Counted from the first letter of the stretch, positions 8,117-16,664 are shown. The stretch is 64,000 nt of DNA from CAG-170 sp022779365 (GCA_022779365.1 JALFSI010000026.1:1-64000); one strand, 5' to 3'. Notes: a model not told the origin generated them from the sequence alone. Numbers and translations are program-made.

Positions 8117-8145
8117 AGTATATCATGAGCTGGTACAGGATGCAA
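8117..8145 (-). promoter_or_regulatory. Sigma-A-type promoter for the structured leader
   Basis: On the minus strand TTGCAT (8145-8140), a 17-bp spacer and TATACT (8122-8117). The start point would fall at about 8110, exactly the first base of the leader stem. Confidence 0.75.
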
Positions 8146-8165
8146 GGTCCAATGTGAGGGGAATA

Positions 8166-8211
8166 CAACAATCATGGGTATTCGGCAGACGTCGAATACC
8201 CATGATTGTTG
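8166..8211. terminator. Long inverted repeat, probable terminator of the CapA-like gene
   Basis: CAACAATCATGGGTATTCG (8166-8184) and its exact complement (8193-8211) make a 19-bp stem with an 8-nt loop. It lies 51 bp beyond the stop of the minus-strand CapA-like gene. There is no strong T run, so its terminator role is inferred. Confidence 0.6.
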
Positions 8212-8261
8212 ATTCTAACCGTATGTGCATCCGCTTAAGTCACGCTGTTCACGGATACATT

Positions 8262-9566
8262 TTACTTGCCGGAGTCGTAGTCCGAGGCGGTGTTGGCGCG
8301 CAGCTCGGCAATGGCATCGGTGAGGGTCTGCGCCTGCTCGTCGAACAGCCCGCTCGTGATGGCGCTGCGGATGGGCAGCACCTGCACCTGCGCCGCGCCG
8401 TTTTCGCCCTCCTGCCGCAGCAGATAGAGCGGGATGTAATTGATGTTCGTGATGCTCGTCTGCCCGGTCTTGCCGCTCTTTGTGATCTCCAGATTCAGCA
8501 GCACCGATTCCATCGTCCCCTTCTGCGTCTGGCTGGAGAAGAAATTGCCGAGGCTGTAGGCGACGAAGCAGCTTGCCTCGTCATTTCCGCGCTCCACGGT
8601 TTTCTGCGTCAGATTGCCCACAACGTGCGAGTGCGAGCCCAAGATCACGTCCACTCCGTTTTCCAGCAGCAGAGTTTCGATCTTTTTCTGCGTATCGGTG
8701 AGGGTGTTGTCATATTCGCTGCCCCAGTGGAGCATGGCGATGACGATGTCGGCGTCGGTCGCCACGGCGTTTTTGACCGTCTGCACGATGGCGTCCTGCG
8801 CCACCTTGGAATAGTCCGAGTCATAGTCGGTGTACAGAAGATCCACCGCGAACTCCGACCCCTCCGGCAGCGTCAGGTTGTTGACGCCCTTGGTAAAGGC
8901 GATGAACGCGATGCGCACGCCGTTGACGGTTTTCAGCAGCACGCCGCCGGACGCGTCACGCTCCGCCTGCGTGGCGTAGGTTCCCACATGGTCGATGCCC
9001 ACGGCGTCCAGCGCCGAGATCGTGCCGGACAGACCCGTCATGCCGTTCTGGATGCTGTAGGTGTTGGCGGTCTGCAAAACGTCAAAGCCGATGTCGCGCA
9101 GCGTGCCCGCGAGCGCCTCCGGCGCGCGGAAGTCCGGCTTCCCCGTATACGGCGCGCCGCAGAAATTCAGCTCCAGATTTCCCACCGTCAGATCCGCGCC
9201 CATCGTGTAGGCGGCGACGGCGGAGAAGCAATCGGAAAAATCGTATACGCCCTCCGCCTTCTGCGCCGCGGCGAGAATATCGTCATAGATCATAATATCG
9301 CCGACCGCCGTGAGCTGCACGACGGAGTCCGCCTCCGGCGCGGTCGGCTCTGTCACCGGCTCCTCCGGGACACTCGGCTCGACCGGCGTGGGCGCGGGCT
9401 TTGCGCGGCAGCCGCGCACGATCAGCACCAACGCCAGCACCACGATCAATGCCAGCAGCCCCAGCACCATGCGCTGCTGCATCTTGCGGCGGCGCTTCTG
9501 TTCCAAGCGGCGCAGGCGCCGCTGCTCCAATAGCTGCTCATTCTGTTCCAGTTCCAGTTCTTCCAT
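8262..9566 (-). CDS. CapA family (poly-gamma-glutamate synthesis type) phosphoesterase-like protein
   Basis: A 434-aa membrane-anchored protein. A charged coiled N-terminal segment (Glu/Gln/Arg-rich, about 1-28) precedes one membrane helix (about 32-52). A Pro/Glu linker and a PGA_cap metallophosphatase-like domain (about 80-420) follow. Family signatures are LTAVGDIMIYDD, GNLELNFCG, TANTYSIQNG, HWGSEYDN and GSHSHVVG. CapA-type domains act outside the cell in capsule or wall polymer metabolism, but no capB/capC neighbours are present, so poly-glutamate synthesis is unlikely. The start follows GGGGGCTGCCGG. It diverges from the GH25 lysozyme gene. Confidence 0.85.
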   Translation of the reverse strand: MEELELEQNEQLLEQRRLRRLEQKRRRKMQQRMVLGLLALIVVLALVLIVRGCRAKPAPTPVEPSVPEEPVTEPTAPEADSVVQLTAVGDIMIYDDILAAAQKAEGVYDFSDCFSAVAAYTMGADLTVGNLELNFCGAPYTGKPDFRAPEALAGTLRDIGFDVLQTANTYSIQNGMTGLSGTISALDAVGIDHVGTYATQAERDASGGVLLKTVNGVRIAFIAFTKGVNNLTLPEGSEFAVDLLYTDYDSDYSKVAQDAIVQTVKNAVATDADIVIAMLHWGSEYDNTLTDTQKKIETLLLENGVDVILGSHSHVVGNLTQKTVERGNDEASCFVAYSLGNFFSSQTQKGTMESVLLNLEITKSGKTGQTSITNINYIPLYLLRQEGENGAAQVQVLPIRSAITSGLFDEQAQTLTDAIAELRANTASDYDSGK

Positions 9567-9600
9567 CCGGCAGCCCCCTTTTTTCCATAATACTGTATTC

Positions 9601-9679
9601 ATTATACATGACCGGCGGTCATTCGACAATCCTTTTTTAAGCGTTAGTTCTTGGCGAAGGACGCAATGTGTGGTATAAT
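9601..9679. promoter_or_regulatory. Divergent promoter pair for the CapA-like and GH25 genes
   Basis: Minus strand: TTGTCG (9629-9624), 17-bp spacer, TATAAT (9606-9601) for the CapA-like gene. Plus strand: TTGGCG (9651-9656), 17-bp spacer, TATAAT (9674-9679) for the lysozyme gene. Confidence 0.75.
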
Positions 9680-9710
9680 GTCGGCGATCGAGTGAAAAAG
9701 GGGACGCACG

Positions 9711-10592
9711 ATGAAGCTGAAAGTCAACAAGCACACGCTGGCGCTGATCGTCTGGATCGTTGCGATCGCCGCGCTGCTGGCGGGCGTTGCCGCCGTGATC
9801 CTGCGCGTGGTGCGCTACGGCAGCGCGGCAACGGTCGAGACCGCGCCCGAACCGCCCGCCGTTGAGGAAGCCGCGCCGGAAAGCTCGTACATTGAGGGGC
9901 TGGCGCGCAATGTCTACGACGGCAATTTCTATCAGGACGGCGCGTTCGTCCGCTACGACGGCTACACGCCCAGTCACGTCGGCATCGACGTCTCCGCGCA
10001 CCAGGGGCGCATCGACTGGACGCAGGTCGCGGAGGCCGGCGTGGAATTTGCGATGATCCGCGCGGGCTACCGCGGCTACACACAGGGCGATCTGGAGCAG
10101 GACGCGTATTTTGCGCAGAATCTCGACGGCGCGTCCGCCGCCGGTCTCGACGTGGGCGTGTATTTCTTCTCGCAGGCGATCACCACCGATGAGGCGGCAG
10201 AGGAAGCGGAGCTGGTGCTCTCCATGCTCGAAGGGCGAGCGCTCGCCTACCCCGTCATTTTTGACTGGGAGGACATTGAGGCGGACGCCCGCACCGACGG
10301 CATGACCAGCGTGCTGCTGACCGACATCGCCGAGACGTTCTGCAAGACCATTGAGGACGCGGGCTACCGCGCGGGCATTTACTTTAACCAGCGCTTCGGC
10401 TATCAGGAGTTTGACCTCCTGCGCCTGCAGGACCGCACATTCTGGCTGGCGGAATACAACATCCCGCCCACGTTCGACTACGATTTTCAGATCTGGCAGT
10501 ACACCAGCGAGGGCACGGTCTCCGGCATCGACACGCCGGTGGACCTGAACCTCAGCTTCGGCAACTGGGGCACGGCAGACGAAACAGAATAA
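9711..10592 (+). CDS. GH25 family lysozyme, membrane anchored
   Basis: A 293-aa N-acetylmuramidase of glycoside hydrolase family 25. One uncleaved membrane helix (about 9-33) is followed by an Ala/Pro/Glu linker and the TIM-barrel domain (about 85-285). The first catalytic strand reads GIDVSAHQGRIDW. The acidic pair is in VIFDWEDIE. Later strands (GIYFNQRFG, FWLAEYN, IWQYTSEG, DLNLSFG) are typical of the family. It faces the wall and probably takes part in remodelling. It is transcribed from its own promoter, divergent from the CapA-like gene, and ended by a terminator at 10598. Confidence 0.92.
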   Translation: MKLKVNKHTLALIVWIVAIAALLAGVAAVILRVVRYGSAATVETAPEPPAVEEAAPESSYIEGLARNVYDGNFYQDGAFVRYDGYTPSHVGIDVSAHQGRIDWTQVAEAGVEFAMIRAGYRGYTQGDLEQDAYFAQNLDGASAAGLDVGVYFFSQAITTDEAAEEAELVLSMLEGRALAYPVIFDWEDIEADARTDGMTSVLLTDIAETFCKTIEDAGYRAGIYFNQRFGYQEFDLLRLQDRTFWLAEYNIPPTFDYDFQIWQYTSEGTVSGIDTPVDLNLSFGNWGTADETE

Positions 10593-10597
10593 ATTCA

Positions 10598-10629
10598 GCC
10601 CGGAGCACGCGCTGTGCTCCGGGCGTTTT
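10598..10629 (+). terminator. Rho-independent terminator of the GH25 gene
   Basis: GCCCGGAGCAC (10598-10608) pairs with GTGCTCCGGGC (10614-10624), followed by GTTTTA. Confidence 0.85.
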
Positions 10630-10634
10630 ACGCA

Positions 10635-10669
10635 TAAAAAACAGGGATGCCATCAAATGACATCCCTGT
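10635..10669 (-). terminator. Rho-independent terminator of the zinc-ribbon gene
   Basis: ACAGGGATG and CATCCCTGT (10641-10649, 10661-10669) form the stem. On the minus strand the hairpin is followed by TTTTTT. Confidence 0.8.
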
Positions 10670-10682
10670 TTGGCGCTCTAAA

Positions 10683-10964
10683 TTAGCCTTCCTGCGCCTT
10701 CATGCGAGCGAAGCAGTCGCTGCAATAGACGGGGCGGTCGGTCTTGGGCTCGAACGGAACGCGAGCCTCACCACCGCACGCTGCGCACGTCGCGGTGAAG
10801 TACTCACGCGGACCGCGGGAAGCATTCTTCCGCGCGTCACGGCAAGCCTTGCAGCGCTGCGGCTCATTCTGGAAGCCACGCTCTGCGTAGAACTCCTGCT
10901 CACCGGCAGTGAAAACAAATTCGTTGCCACACTCTTTGCAGACTAAAGTCTTGTCCTGGAACAT
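10683..10964 (-). CDS. Small four-motif zinc-ribbon protein
   Basis: A 93-aa protein with four CxxC knuckles: CKECG (about residue 9), CKAC (about 38), CAACG (about 61) and CSDC (about 81). They make two treble-clef or zinc-ribbon units separated by an Arg/Lys-rich helix. Proteins of this type (zinc-ribbon and CxxC families) are abundant in Clostridia and are thought to bind nucleic acid, but the function is not established. The start at 10964 follows AGAGAGGTAAAATCA. It has a consensus promoter and an unusually long 5' leader. Confidence 0.8.
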   Translation of the reverse strand: MFQDKTLVCKECGNEFVFTAGEQEFYAERGFQNEPQRCKACRDARKNASRGPREYFTATCAACGGEARVPFEPKTDRPVYCSDCFARMKAQEG

Positions 10965-11226
10965 TGATTTTACCTCTCTTTTGCGATTTGTGGATTTGCC
11001 CTGAGTCATGCGGCTTGGATTTGTCGCAGCAGGGTTTGATATATTGCGATCAGCCAAAGCTGAAAACGCCGGTCACGCCGCTCGATTCCATTCGGGATTG
11101 CTCAAACTGCACAAAAGAGATCGTACAAAGAGAATGCGGAAGTTCACTCGCGGTTTGGGATGAGCTGGAAGAGATCCCCGCCCGATCCACGCTACCTATT
11201 ATAAACACGAAAAACGCAATTGTCAA
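10965..11226 (-). promoter_or_regulatory. Consensus promoter and roughly 225-nt leader of the zinc-ribbon gene
   Basis: On the minus strand TTGACA (11226-11221), a 17-bp spacer and TATAAT (11203-11198), a perfect consensus match. Transcription from about 11191 gives a 5' UTR of about 225 nt before the ATG at 10964. No terminator-type hairpin or known riboswitch is evident. No gene is visible in this stretch. Confidence 0.75.
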
Positions 11227-11244
11227 TAGTAAATAAATATGTTT

Positions 11245-12603
11245 TTATTTTTCCTCAAATTTTTGTAAACTTTCGACGGTGTTCGACAGCGCGTCTGCCA
11301 GCGCCTGTGCCTGCTGCTGCGTGCCCGCCTCCACCATCACGCGGATGAGCGGCTCAGTGCCCGACGCGCGGATAAGCACGCGCCCGTCCGCGCCAAGCTG
11401 CGCTTCGGCATCGCGCACTGTCTTTGCCAGCTCGCCGGACTGCAAAATGCGTGTCTTTTCGTCATTTCCGCCCACGCGCACGTTTTTGAGCACCTGCGGA
11501 TAGCGCGGGATGCGTGCGCGCAGCTCGCTCGCCTTCTGCCCGGACTGCGACAGGATCGACAAAAATTGCAGCGCCGCAAGCTGCCCGTCGCCAGTCGTCA
11601 TATGCTCCAGGAAAATGATATGCCCGGACTGCTCGCCGCCGAGACACATCCCCTCCTTCTGCATCAGCTCCAGCACGTTGCGGTCGCCCACGCTGGCGCA
11701 CAGAAGCTTGAGTCCCTGCGCCTCGCAGTATTTATGTAAACCAATATTGGACATCACCGTCGCCACAAACCCGCCTCCGGCGAGCTTTCCCTGCTGCTCC
11801 AGCGACGCGGCGCAGATCGCCATGATCTGGTCGCCGTCGATCTCGCAGCCCGTCTCGTCCACACACAGACAGCGGTCAGCGTCACCGTCAAAGGCGATGC
11901 CGAGGTCGTAATGTCCCGCAACGACGCGCTGCGAGAGCTGCTCCAGATGCGTCGAGCCGCAGCCGCAGTTGATGTTCACGCCGTCGGGCTGGTCGCAGGT
12001 GAAATCCACATCCAGATCAAACCGCGTAAACAGCCGCCGCGCCGTCGCACTGGCGGCGCCGTTGGCGCAGTCGATGAGCACGCGCAGCGGCGCAAGCGGC
12101 GCGACAGTCTGCTCCAAGTGCTCCAGATAAAGGTCTGCCGACGCGCGCCCGTCCAGCACGCGTCCAATCTCCGCGCCGGTGCGCACCGGCAGCGGCTCTT
12201 TTTGGAGGATCAGCGATTCCATCTCCGCTTCCAGCTCGTCACTGAGCTTAAAGCCCTCGCGCGAGAACATCTTGATGCCGTTGTGCTCAAACGGATTGTG
12301 CGATGCGGAAATGACCACGCCCGCGTCTGCGTGCAGGCGGCACGTCAAATACGCCACCGCCGGGGTGGGGATGACGCCGAGCGCCACCACGTCGCACCCG
12401 CAGGACGTCAGCCCCGCCACGAGCGCCGCCTCCAGCATATCCGAGGAAATGCGCGTATCCTTGCCGATGACCACGCGCGGGCGCTGCGTGCCGCTGTCGA
12501 TGAGCGAGATGGCGGCAGCCTGCCCGATGCGGTAGCTCAGCGGGGCGTCCAGCCCCTCGTTTGCGACGGCGCGGATGCCGTCCGTTCCGAATAATTTACC
12601 CAT
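11245..12603 (-). CDS. glmM: Phosphoglucosamine mutase
   Basis: GlmM converts glucosamine-6-phosphate to glucosamine-1-phosphate for UDP-GlcNAc, peptidoglycan and teichoic acid synthesis. The 452-aa length is typical. Signatures are MGKLFGTDGIRAVAN at the start, the active-site serine loop VISASHNPFEHNG near residue 100, the metal loop IAFDGDADRC near 240, and the sugar/phosphate loops GGEQSGH and RASGTEPLIRVM near the C-terminus. It follows ruvB by three bases in the ruvC-ruvA-ruvB-glmM run, an arrangement implying one operon. Confidence 0.97.
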   Translation of the reverse strand: MGKLFGTDGIRAVANEGLDAPLSYRIGQAAAISLIDSGTQRPRVVIGKDTRISSDMLEAALVAGLTSCGCDVVALGVIPTPAVAYLTCRLHADAGVVISASHNPFEHNGIKMFSREGFKLSDELEAEMESLILQKEPLPVRTGAEIGRVLDGRASADLYLEHLEQTVAPLAPLRVLIDCANGAASATARRLFTRFDLDVDFTCDQPDGVNINCGCGSTHLEQLSQRVVAGHYDLGIAFDGDADRCLCVDETGCEIDGDQIMAICAASLEQQGKLAGGGFVATVMSNIGLHKYCEAQGLKLLCASVGDRNVLELMQKEGMCLGGEQSGHIIFLEHMTTGDGQLAALQFLSILSQSGQKASELRARIPRYPQVLKNVRVGGNDEKTRILQSGELAKTVRDAEAQLGADGRVLIRASGTEPLIRVMVEAGTQQQAQALADALSNTVESLQKFEEK

Positions 12604-12606
12604 ATA

Positions 12607-13662
12607 TTACTCTCCAAACTGCAATTGCTCCGGCTGTGCCGGAATACCGGGCGTGGGGATGTGCAGGTGCTCATAGGCAAGCTGCGTCACGCACCGTCCG
12701 CGCGGCGTGCGGGTGAGAAAGCCGATCTGCATCAGATACGGCTCATAAACGTCCTCCAGCGTCACAGCTTCCTCGCCGATCGTCGCCGAAAGCGTTTCCA
12801 GCCCCACAGGTCCGCCGCCATAGTTGCGGATGATGGACTCCAGCATCCGCCGGTCGATGGTATCCAGCCCCAGCGCGTCCACCTCCAGCCGCCCCAGCGC
12901 GTGGTCGGCGGCGTCCTTAGTGATGACGCCGTCATTGTAGACCTCCGCAAAATCGCGCACGCGCCGCAGCAGGCGGTTGGCGATGCGCGGTGTCCCGCGC
13001 GACCGGGCGGCGATCTCCGCCGCGCCCTCCGGCGCGATGTCGATGCCCAGCAGCGCCGCCGAGCGCGTGACGATGCGTGAAAGCTCATCCTTTGTATACA
13101 GCTCCAACCGAAGCTGCACGCCGAAGCGGTCACGCAGGGGGCTGGAAAGCTGCCCGGCGCGGGTCGTCGCGCCGATGAGGGTGAATTTCGGCAGGTCCAG
13201 CCGGATGGAGTTTGCGGACGGACCCTTGCCGATGATGATGTCGATGGCGAAATCCTCCATCGCGGGGTACAGGATCTCCTCCACCGCGCGGTTCAGGCGG
13301 TGGATCTCGTCGATAAACAGAATATCCCCCGGCGCGAGATTCGTCAGCAGCGCCGCAAGGTCGCCCGCCTTTTCGATGGCAGGACCGGAGGTCACACGGA
13401 TGTTCACGCCCATTTCGTTGGCGATCACGCCCGCAAGCGTCGTTTTGCCAAGCCCCGGAGGACCGTACAGCAGCACATGGTCGAGCGATTCCGACCGTCT
13501 GCGCGCAGCCTCGATATAAACGGACAGATTCCCCTTCGCCTTTTCCTGACCCGTGTAGTCCGCCAGCGTTTTCGGGCGCAGGCTGACCTCGCCGTCGTCA
13601 AGCGGCGTGAGGCTCGTGGTCACAATGGGCGCTTCATAATCCTGTGAAAAATCCAAGCTCAT
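12607..13662 (-). CDS. ruvB: Holliday junction DNA helicase RuvB
   Basis: The AAA+ motor that drives branch migration with RuvA. The 351-aa product has Walker A GPPGLGKTT (about 63-71), Walker B LFIDEIH, the sensor loop LIGATTRAG, and the C-terminal winged helix (FLTRTPRGR). It starts at 13662, 12 bp after the ruvA stop. Gene order ruvC-ruvA-ruvB is the classical Holliday junction processing operon. Confidence 0.98.
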   Translation of the reverse strand: MSLDFSQDYEAPIVTTSLTPLDDGEVSLRPKTLADYTGQEKAKGNLSVYIEAARRRSESLDHVLLYGPPGLGKTTLAGVIANEMGVNIRVTSGPAIEKAGDLAALLTNLAPGDILFIDEIHRLNRAVEEILYPAMEDFAIDIIIGKGPSANSIRLDLPKFTLIGATTRAGQLSSPLRDRFGVQLRLELYTKDELSRIVTRSAALLGIDIAPEGAAEIAARSRGTPRIANRLLRRVRDFAEVYNDGVITKDAADHALGRLEVDALGLDTIDRRMLESIIRNYGGGPVGLETLSATIGEEAVTLEDVYEPYLMQIGFLTRTPRGRCVTQLAYEHLHIPTPGIPAQPEQLQFGE

Positions 13663-13674
13663 ATCCGCGTCTCC

Positions 13675-14277
13675 TTACTTTGTGACCATTGCGCGCAGCG
13701 CCTGCCGCACGAGCTGCTCGGCGGTGAGCGTTTCCGCGCCCTCGACTGTTTTGAGCGCCGCGCCGATCTCCGTCTGCGAGTAGCCTAGGCTCACGAGCGC
13801 CGCCGTCGCCTCCGCCACGGCGCTGCCGTGCGTGACCGTCACGCCGCCCCCGCCGGACGACGTATCCGGCAGCTCCGCCGCGCCGAGCTTTTCCTTCAGC
13901 TCCAGCAAAATGCGCTGCGCCATTTTTTTGCCCACGCCCTGTGCCATGGTGAGCGTTTTATCGTCCTGTGTCAGCACCGCCAGCCGGAACTGGTCCGGCG
14001 ACAGGATGGATAAGATCGCCAGCGCCGCCTTCGGACCGACGCCCGAAACGGCGATGAGCTTTGTAAAGCAGTCGCGCTCGTCCTTGGTCGAAAAACCAAA
14101 AATGTCGAACGCGTCCTCGCGGATATTGCAGTAGGTATAAAGCCGCGCCCGCGTGCCCGTTTTGAGGCTCGCCAGCGTATACGTCGTGGTGCTGCATGAA
14201 AAGCCGACGCCGCCGCAGTCGATGACCGCCAGCCCCGGCTCGATGAGCGCGACCGTTCCGTCCAGATAATAAAGCAT
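13675..14277 (-). CDS. ruvA: Holliday junction branch migration protein RuvA
   Basis: A 200-aa tetrameric DNA-binding partner of RuvB. The OB-fold N-terminus begins MLYYLDGTVALIEPGLAVID. The helix-hairpin-helix pair reads LIAVSGVGPKAALAILS and MAQGVGKKMAQRI. The C-terminal RuvB-binding domain includes EATAALVSLGYSQTE. It lies 13 bp downstream of ruvC. Confidence 0.97.
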   Translation of the reverse strand: MLYYLDGTVALIEPGLAVIDCGGVGFSCSTTTYTLASLKTGTRARLYTYCNIREDAFDIFGFSTKDERDCFTKLIAVSGVGPKAALAILSILSPDQFRLAVLTQDDKTLTMAQGVGKKMAQRILLELKEKLGAAELPDTSSGGGGVTVTHGSAVAEATAALVSLGYSQTEIGAALKTVEGAETLTAEQLVRQALRAMVTK

Positions 14278-14290
14278 TCCCGTTCCTCCG

Positions 14291-14785
14291 TTACTTCTCG
14301 CAGCGCGCGAGCATGGACGTTGCGCTGCGCGCGTGGCACAGCGCGATGGCGATGGCGTCCGCCGCGTCGTCCGGGCGCGCGATGTGCTCCATTTTGAGAA
14401 GTCTGCGCGTCATATCCATGACCTGCCGCTTTTCCGCGCCGCCGTAGCCGACCACCGCCTGCTTGACCTCGTTGGGCGTGTACTCAAAAAGCGGCGCACC
14501 GAACTGCTCCACCGCCAGCAGGATCACGCCCCGCCCGTGCGAAACGCCGATGCCGGTGGTGACGTTGTGCCCGAAAAACAGCTCCTCGACCGCCACGGCG
14601 TCCGGGCGCACTGCGCCCAGCAGCTCGTTCATGTCGTCATAGAGCATTTTCAGCCGCTTTGGAAACGCCAGCCCCGCCGGGGTGGTGATCGTGCCGTAAT
14701 TCACCAGCCGCAGAAGCCCCCGCCCGCTCTCCACAACGCCAAAGCCCGTGGTGGCGTAGCCGGGGTCGATCCCTAATATAATCAT
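14291..14785 (-). CDS. ruvC: Crossover junction endodeoxyribonuclease RuvC
   Basis: A 164-aa Holliday junction resolvase. The RNase-H fold begins MIILGIDPGYATTGFGVV, which carries the first catalytic Asp. The second acidic residue is Glu in AVEELFFG, and the C-terminal pair lies in HIARPDDAADAIAIALCH. It is preceded by a small membrane protein gene and followed by ruvA in the same transcript. Confidence 0.97.
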   Translation of the reverse strand: MIILGIDPGYATTGFGVVESGRGLLRLVNYGTITTPAGLAFPKRLKMLYDDMNELLGAVRPDAVAVEELFFGHNVTTGIGVSHGRGVILLAVEQFGAPLFEYTPNEVKQAVVGYGGAEKRQVMDMTRRLLKMEHIARPDDAADAIAIALCHARSATSMLARCEK

Positions 14786-14788
14786 GCC

Positions 14789-14971
14789 TTAAAACCCGCC
14801 GTACATCAGCCAGTAGCACGTCCCCAAAAACGCCAGCACCACCACAACCGCCAGCACCCACGCCAGCACGATCTGGCTCTTGGGGCGGGGCGTGTAGTCC
14901 TGCTTTTGCGGCTGCGCCTCCTGACTGAGCTTTTCCAGCATCTCCGGGCTGCGGTATTCGTCCATATTCAT
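14789..14971 (-). CDS. Small single-span membrane protein, 60 aa
   Basis: I do not recognise a named family. The 60-aa product has a charged N-terminal half (MNMDEYRSPEMLEKLSQEA) and one C-terminal membrane helix (about 34-55, Val/Leu/Ala-rich, ending YWLMYGGF). It lies three bases upstream of ruvC on the same strand and would be the first gene of the ruv operon. The tight spacing supports it being real. Confidence 0.7.
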   Translation of the reverse strand: MNMDEYRSPEMLEKLSQEAQPQKQDYTPRPKSQIVLAWVLAVVVVLAFLGTCYWLMYGGF

Positions 14972-15109
14972 CCCTCACTGTACCGACATTTGGGGATATT
15001 ATAGCATAAGTCCGCGCAAAAATACAGCCCGACTTTTGCATTCGGCGGACTTTGCGGTATAATTCTCCGTCCGGCGGCAAACGCTATGGAGAAAGATGGG
15101 AGGATGTGT

Positions 15110-15790
15110 ATGCTCATTTCATTCTTACGTGCCGTGATCCTGTATCTGGCGCTCATTCTGGTCATCCGCATGATGGGCAAACGCCAGATCGGGCAGATGG
15201 AGCCCGCGGAGTTCGTCGTGACGATGCTCATCGCGGACCTCGCGTCCGTGCCGATGCAGGACCCGGCGATCCCGCTGCTCTCGGGGCTGATCCCGATCCT
15301 GGTGGTGCTGGCGATCGAGCTGCTGCTGTCGGTGTGGGTGTACGGCAGCATCCCCGTCCGCCGCTTTTTCTGCGGCAAGCCCGTCATTCTGGTGCAGGAC
15401 GGCAAGCTCGTCGCGCGCAATATGCAAAAAACGCGCGTCAACGCCGACGAGCTGACGGAATATCTGCGCCTGCAGGGATACGTTGACATCACGCAGGTGC
15501 GCTACGCCATTCTGGAGACGAGCGGCAATATCAGCATCCTCCCCTATGCCCGCTTCGCGCCCGCCTGTGCCAAGGACGCGGGCATCAAGGTCGAGGAGAC
15601 GGAGCTGCCCATCACGCTCATCAGCCACGGCACGCTCATTCGCGAAAATCTCGCCGCGTCCGGCAGGACGCGCGCGTGGGTGGAGCAGACGCTGCAAAAC
15701 TATAACTGCCGCGTGCGCGATGTGCTGCTGCTCACCGCCGAGCGCTCAGGGAAGCTCTATCTCGCCATTCGGAAGGAGGCGGCGTCGTGA
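15110..15790 (+). CDS. DUF421 / YetF family membrane protein
   Basis: A 226-aa protein with three N-terminal membrane helices (about 1-85) followed by the cytoplasmic YetF/DUF421 domain. Recognisable elements are RMMGKRQIGQMEPAEFVVTM in the membrane part and the RENL and Glu-rich strands in the soluble domain. I set the start at 15110 because GGGAGG lies six bases before it; upstream in-frame ATGs at 15086 and 15104 lack a spaced ribosome site. Family members are linked to spore germination and stress in Bacillus, but the biochemical role is unknown. The stop overlaps the DUF4363 gene by four bases. Confidence 0.88.
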   Translation: MLISFLRAVILYLALILVIRMMGKRQIGQMEPAEFVVTMLIADLASVPMQDPAIPLLSGLIPILVVLAIELLLSVWVYGSIPVRRFFCGKPVILVQDGKLVARNMQKTRVNADELTEYLRLQGYVDITQVRYAILETSGNISILPYARFAPACAKDAGIKVEETELPITLISHGTLIRENLAASGRTRAWVEQTLQNYNCRVRDVLLLTAERSGKLYLAIRKEAAS

Positions 15791-16167
15791 AGCACCTGCT
15801 CATCGCGCTGCTCATTCTCGCGCTGTGTCTGAGCTTTTGCATCTGGTCGGGCAGCTATGTCCGCCGCACGGTCGCAGAGCCGCTGAACACACTGCGCCTT
15901 GCGCGCACGCACGCGGAGGGCGGCGATTTTGACCGCGCGTATGACGCCGTGGAGCTGGCAGCCCAGCAGTGGTACAGCCGCGAGGCGGTCTACTGCGTGC
16001 TCCTGCACCACGACGAGACCGACTGTGTGCAGCGCGACCTTGCCGCCCTGCGCGAGCAGGCGCGCCGCGGCGAGGGGGATGATTTTGCCGACACCTGCGC
16101 GCAGCTCATCACACAGCTCCAGCACCTGCGCGCGCTCCAGCTCCCCAGTGCCGGGAATATCTTCTGA
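15787..16167 (+). CDS. DUF4363 family protein
   Basis: A 126-aa protein with an N-terminal signal-anchor helix (MKHLLIALLILALCLSF) and a helical extracytoplasmic domain rich in Ala, Arg and Glu. DUF4363 genes are commonly found directly after DUF421/YetF genes in Clostridia. The ATGA overlap with the preceding gene indicates translational coupling. The two products probably act together at the membrane; no activity is known. Confidence 0.82.
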   Translation: MKHLLIALLILALCLSFCIWSGSYVRRTVAEPLNTLRLARTHAEGGDFDRAYDAVELAAQQWYSREAVYCVLLHHDETDCVQRDLAALREQARRGEGDDFADTCAQLITQLQHLRALQLPSAGNIF

Positions 16168-16173
16168 CAAAAT

Positions 16174-16204
16174 CAATGGGACGCTGCACCGCAGCGCCCC
16201 ATTG
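16174..16204. terminator. Terminator between convergent DUF4363 and nrdR
   Basis: CAATGGGACGCTGC and GCAGCGCCCCATTG pair with one mismatch around ACC. Confidence 0.75.
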
Positions 16205-16208
16205 CATG

Positions 16209-16664
16209 TTATTTTTCTTCCAGGATCTTGTTTAATTCGCGCATAAAGCTGTTGATGTCCTTGAACTGCCGGTAGACGGAGGCAAAGCGTACATACGCCA
16301 CCTCGTCCAGCGGCTTGAGCCGCTCCATCACCAGCTCACCGATGCGGGTGGTCGATACCTCACGGTCGAGCGTGTTCTGAATGACCTGCTCGATCTCGTC
16401 CGCCGCCGCCTCCAGCTCCGCCAGCGCCACGGGGCGCTTTTCACACGCGCGCAGCATACCGTTGAGCACCTTGTTGCGGTCAAACGCCTGACGGCTGTTA
16501 TCGCGCTTGATGACGACGATCGGCAGGCTTTCCACTGTTTCATAGGTCGTAAAGCGCTTCTGGCACGCCTGACACTCACGCCGGCGGCGGATGCTCAGCC
16601 CATCCTCGGAGTGGCGGGAATCGACGACCTTACTGTCCTGAAAGCCGCAATAGGGACACTTCAT
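16209..16664 (-). CDS. nrdR: Transcriptional repressor NrdR
   Basis: The 151-aa dNTP-sensing repressor of ribonucleotide reductase genes. The zinc ribbon uses CPYCG (residues 3-7) and CQAC (about 31-34). The ATP-cone domain follows (VVIKRDNSRQAFDRNKVLNG to the C-terminus). The start at 16664 follows AGAGGAGAAAAGCC. No nrd gene is in the window, so its targets lie elsewhere. Confidence 0.96.
   Translation of the reverse strand: MKCPYCGFQDSKVVDSRHSEDGLSIRRRRECQACQKRFTTYETVESLPIVVIKRDNSRQAFDRNKVLNGMLRACEKRPVALAELEAAADEIEQVIQNTLDREVSTTRIGELVMERLKPLDEVAYVRFASVYRQFKDINSFMRELNKILEEK

Noticed and set aside
8154..9533. 459-codon plus-strand frame
   Set aside because: It is the antisense shadow of the CapA-like gene; the opposite strand carries clear family motifs and a ribosome site.
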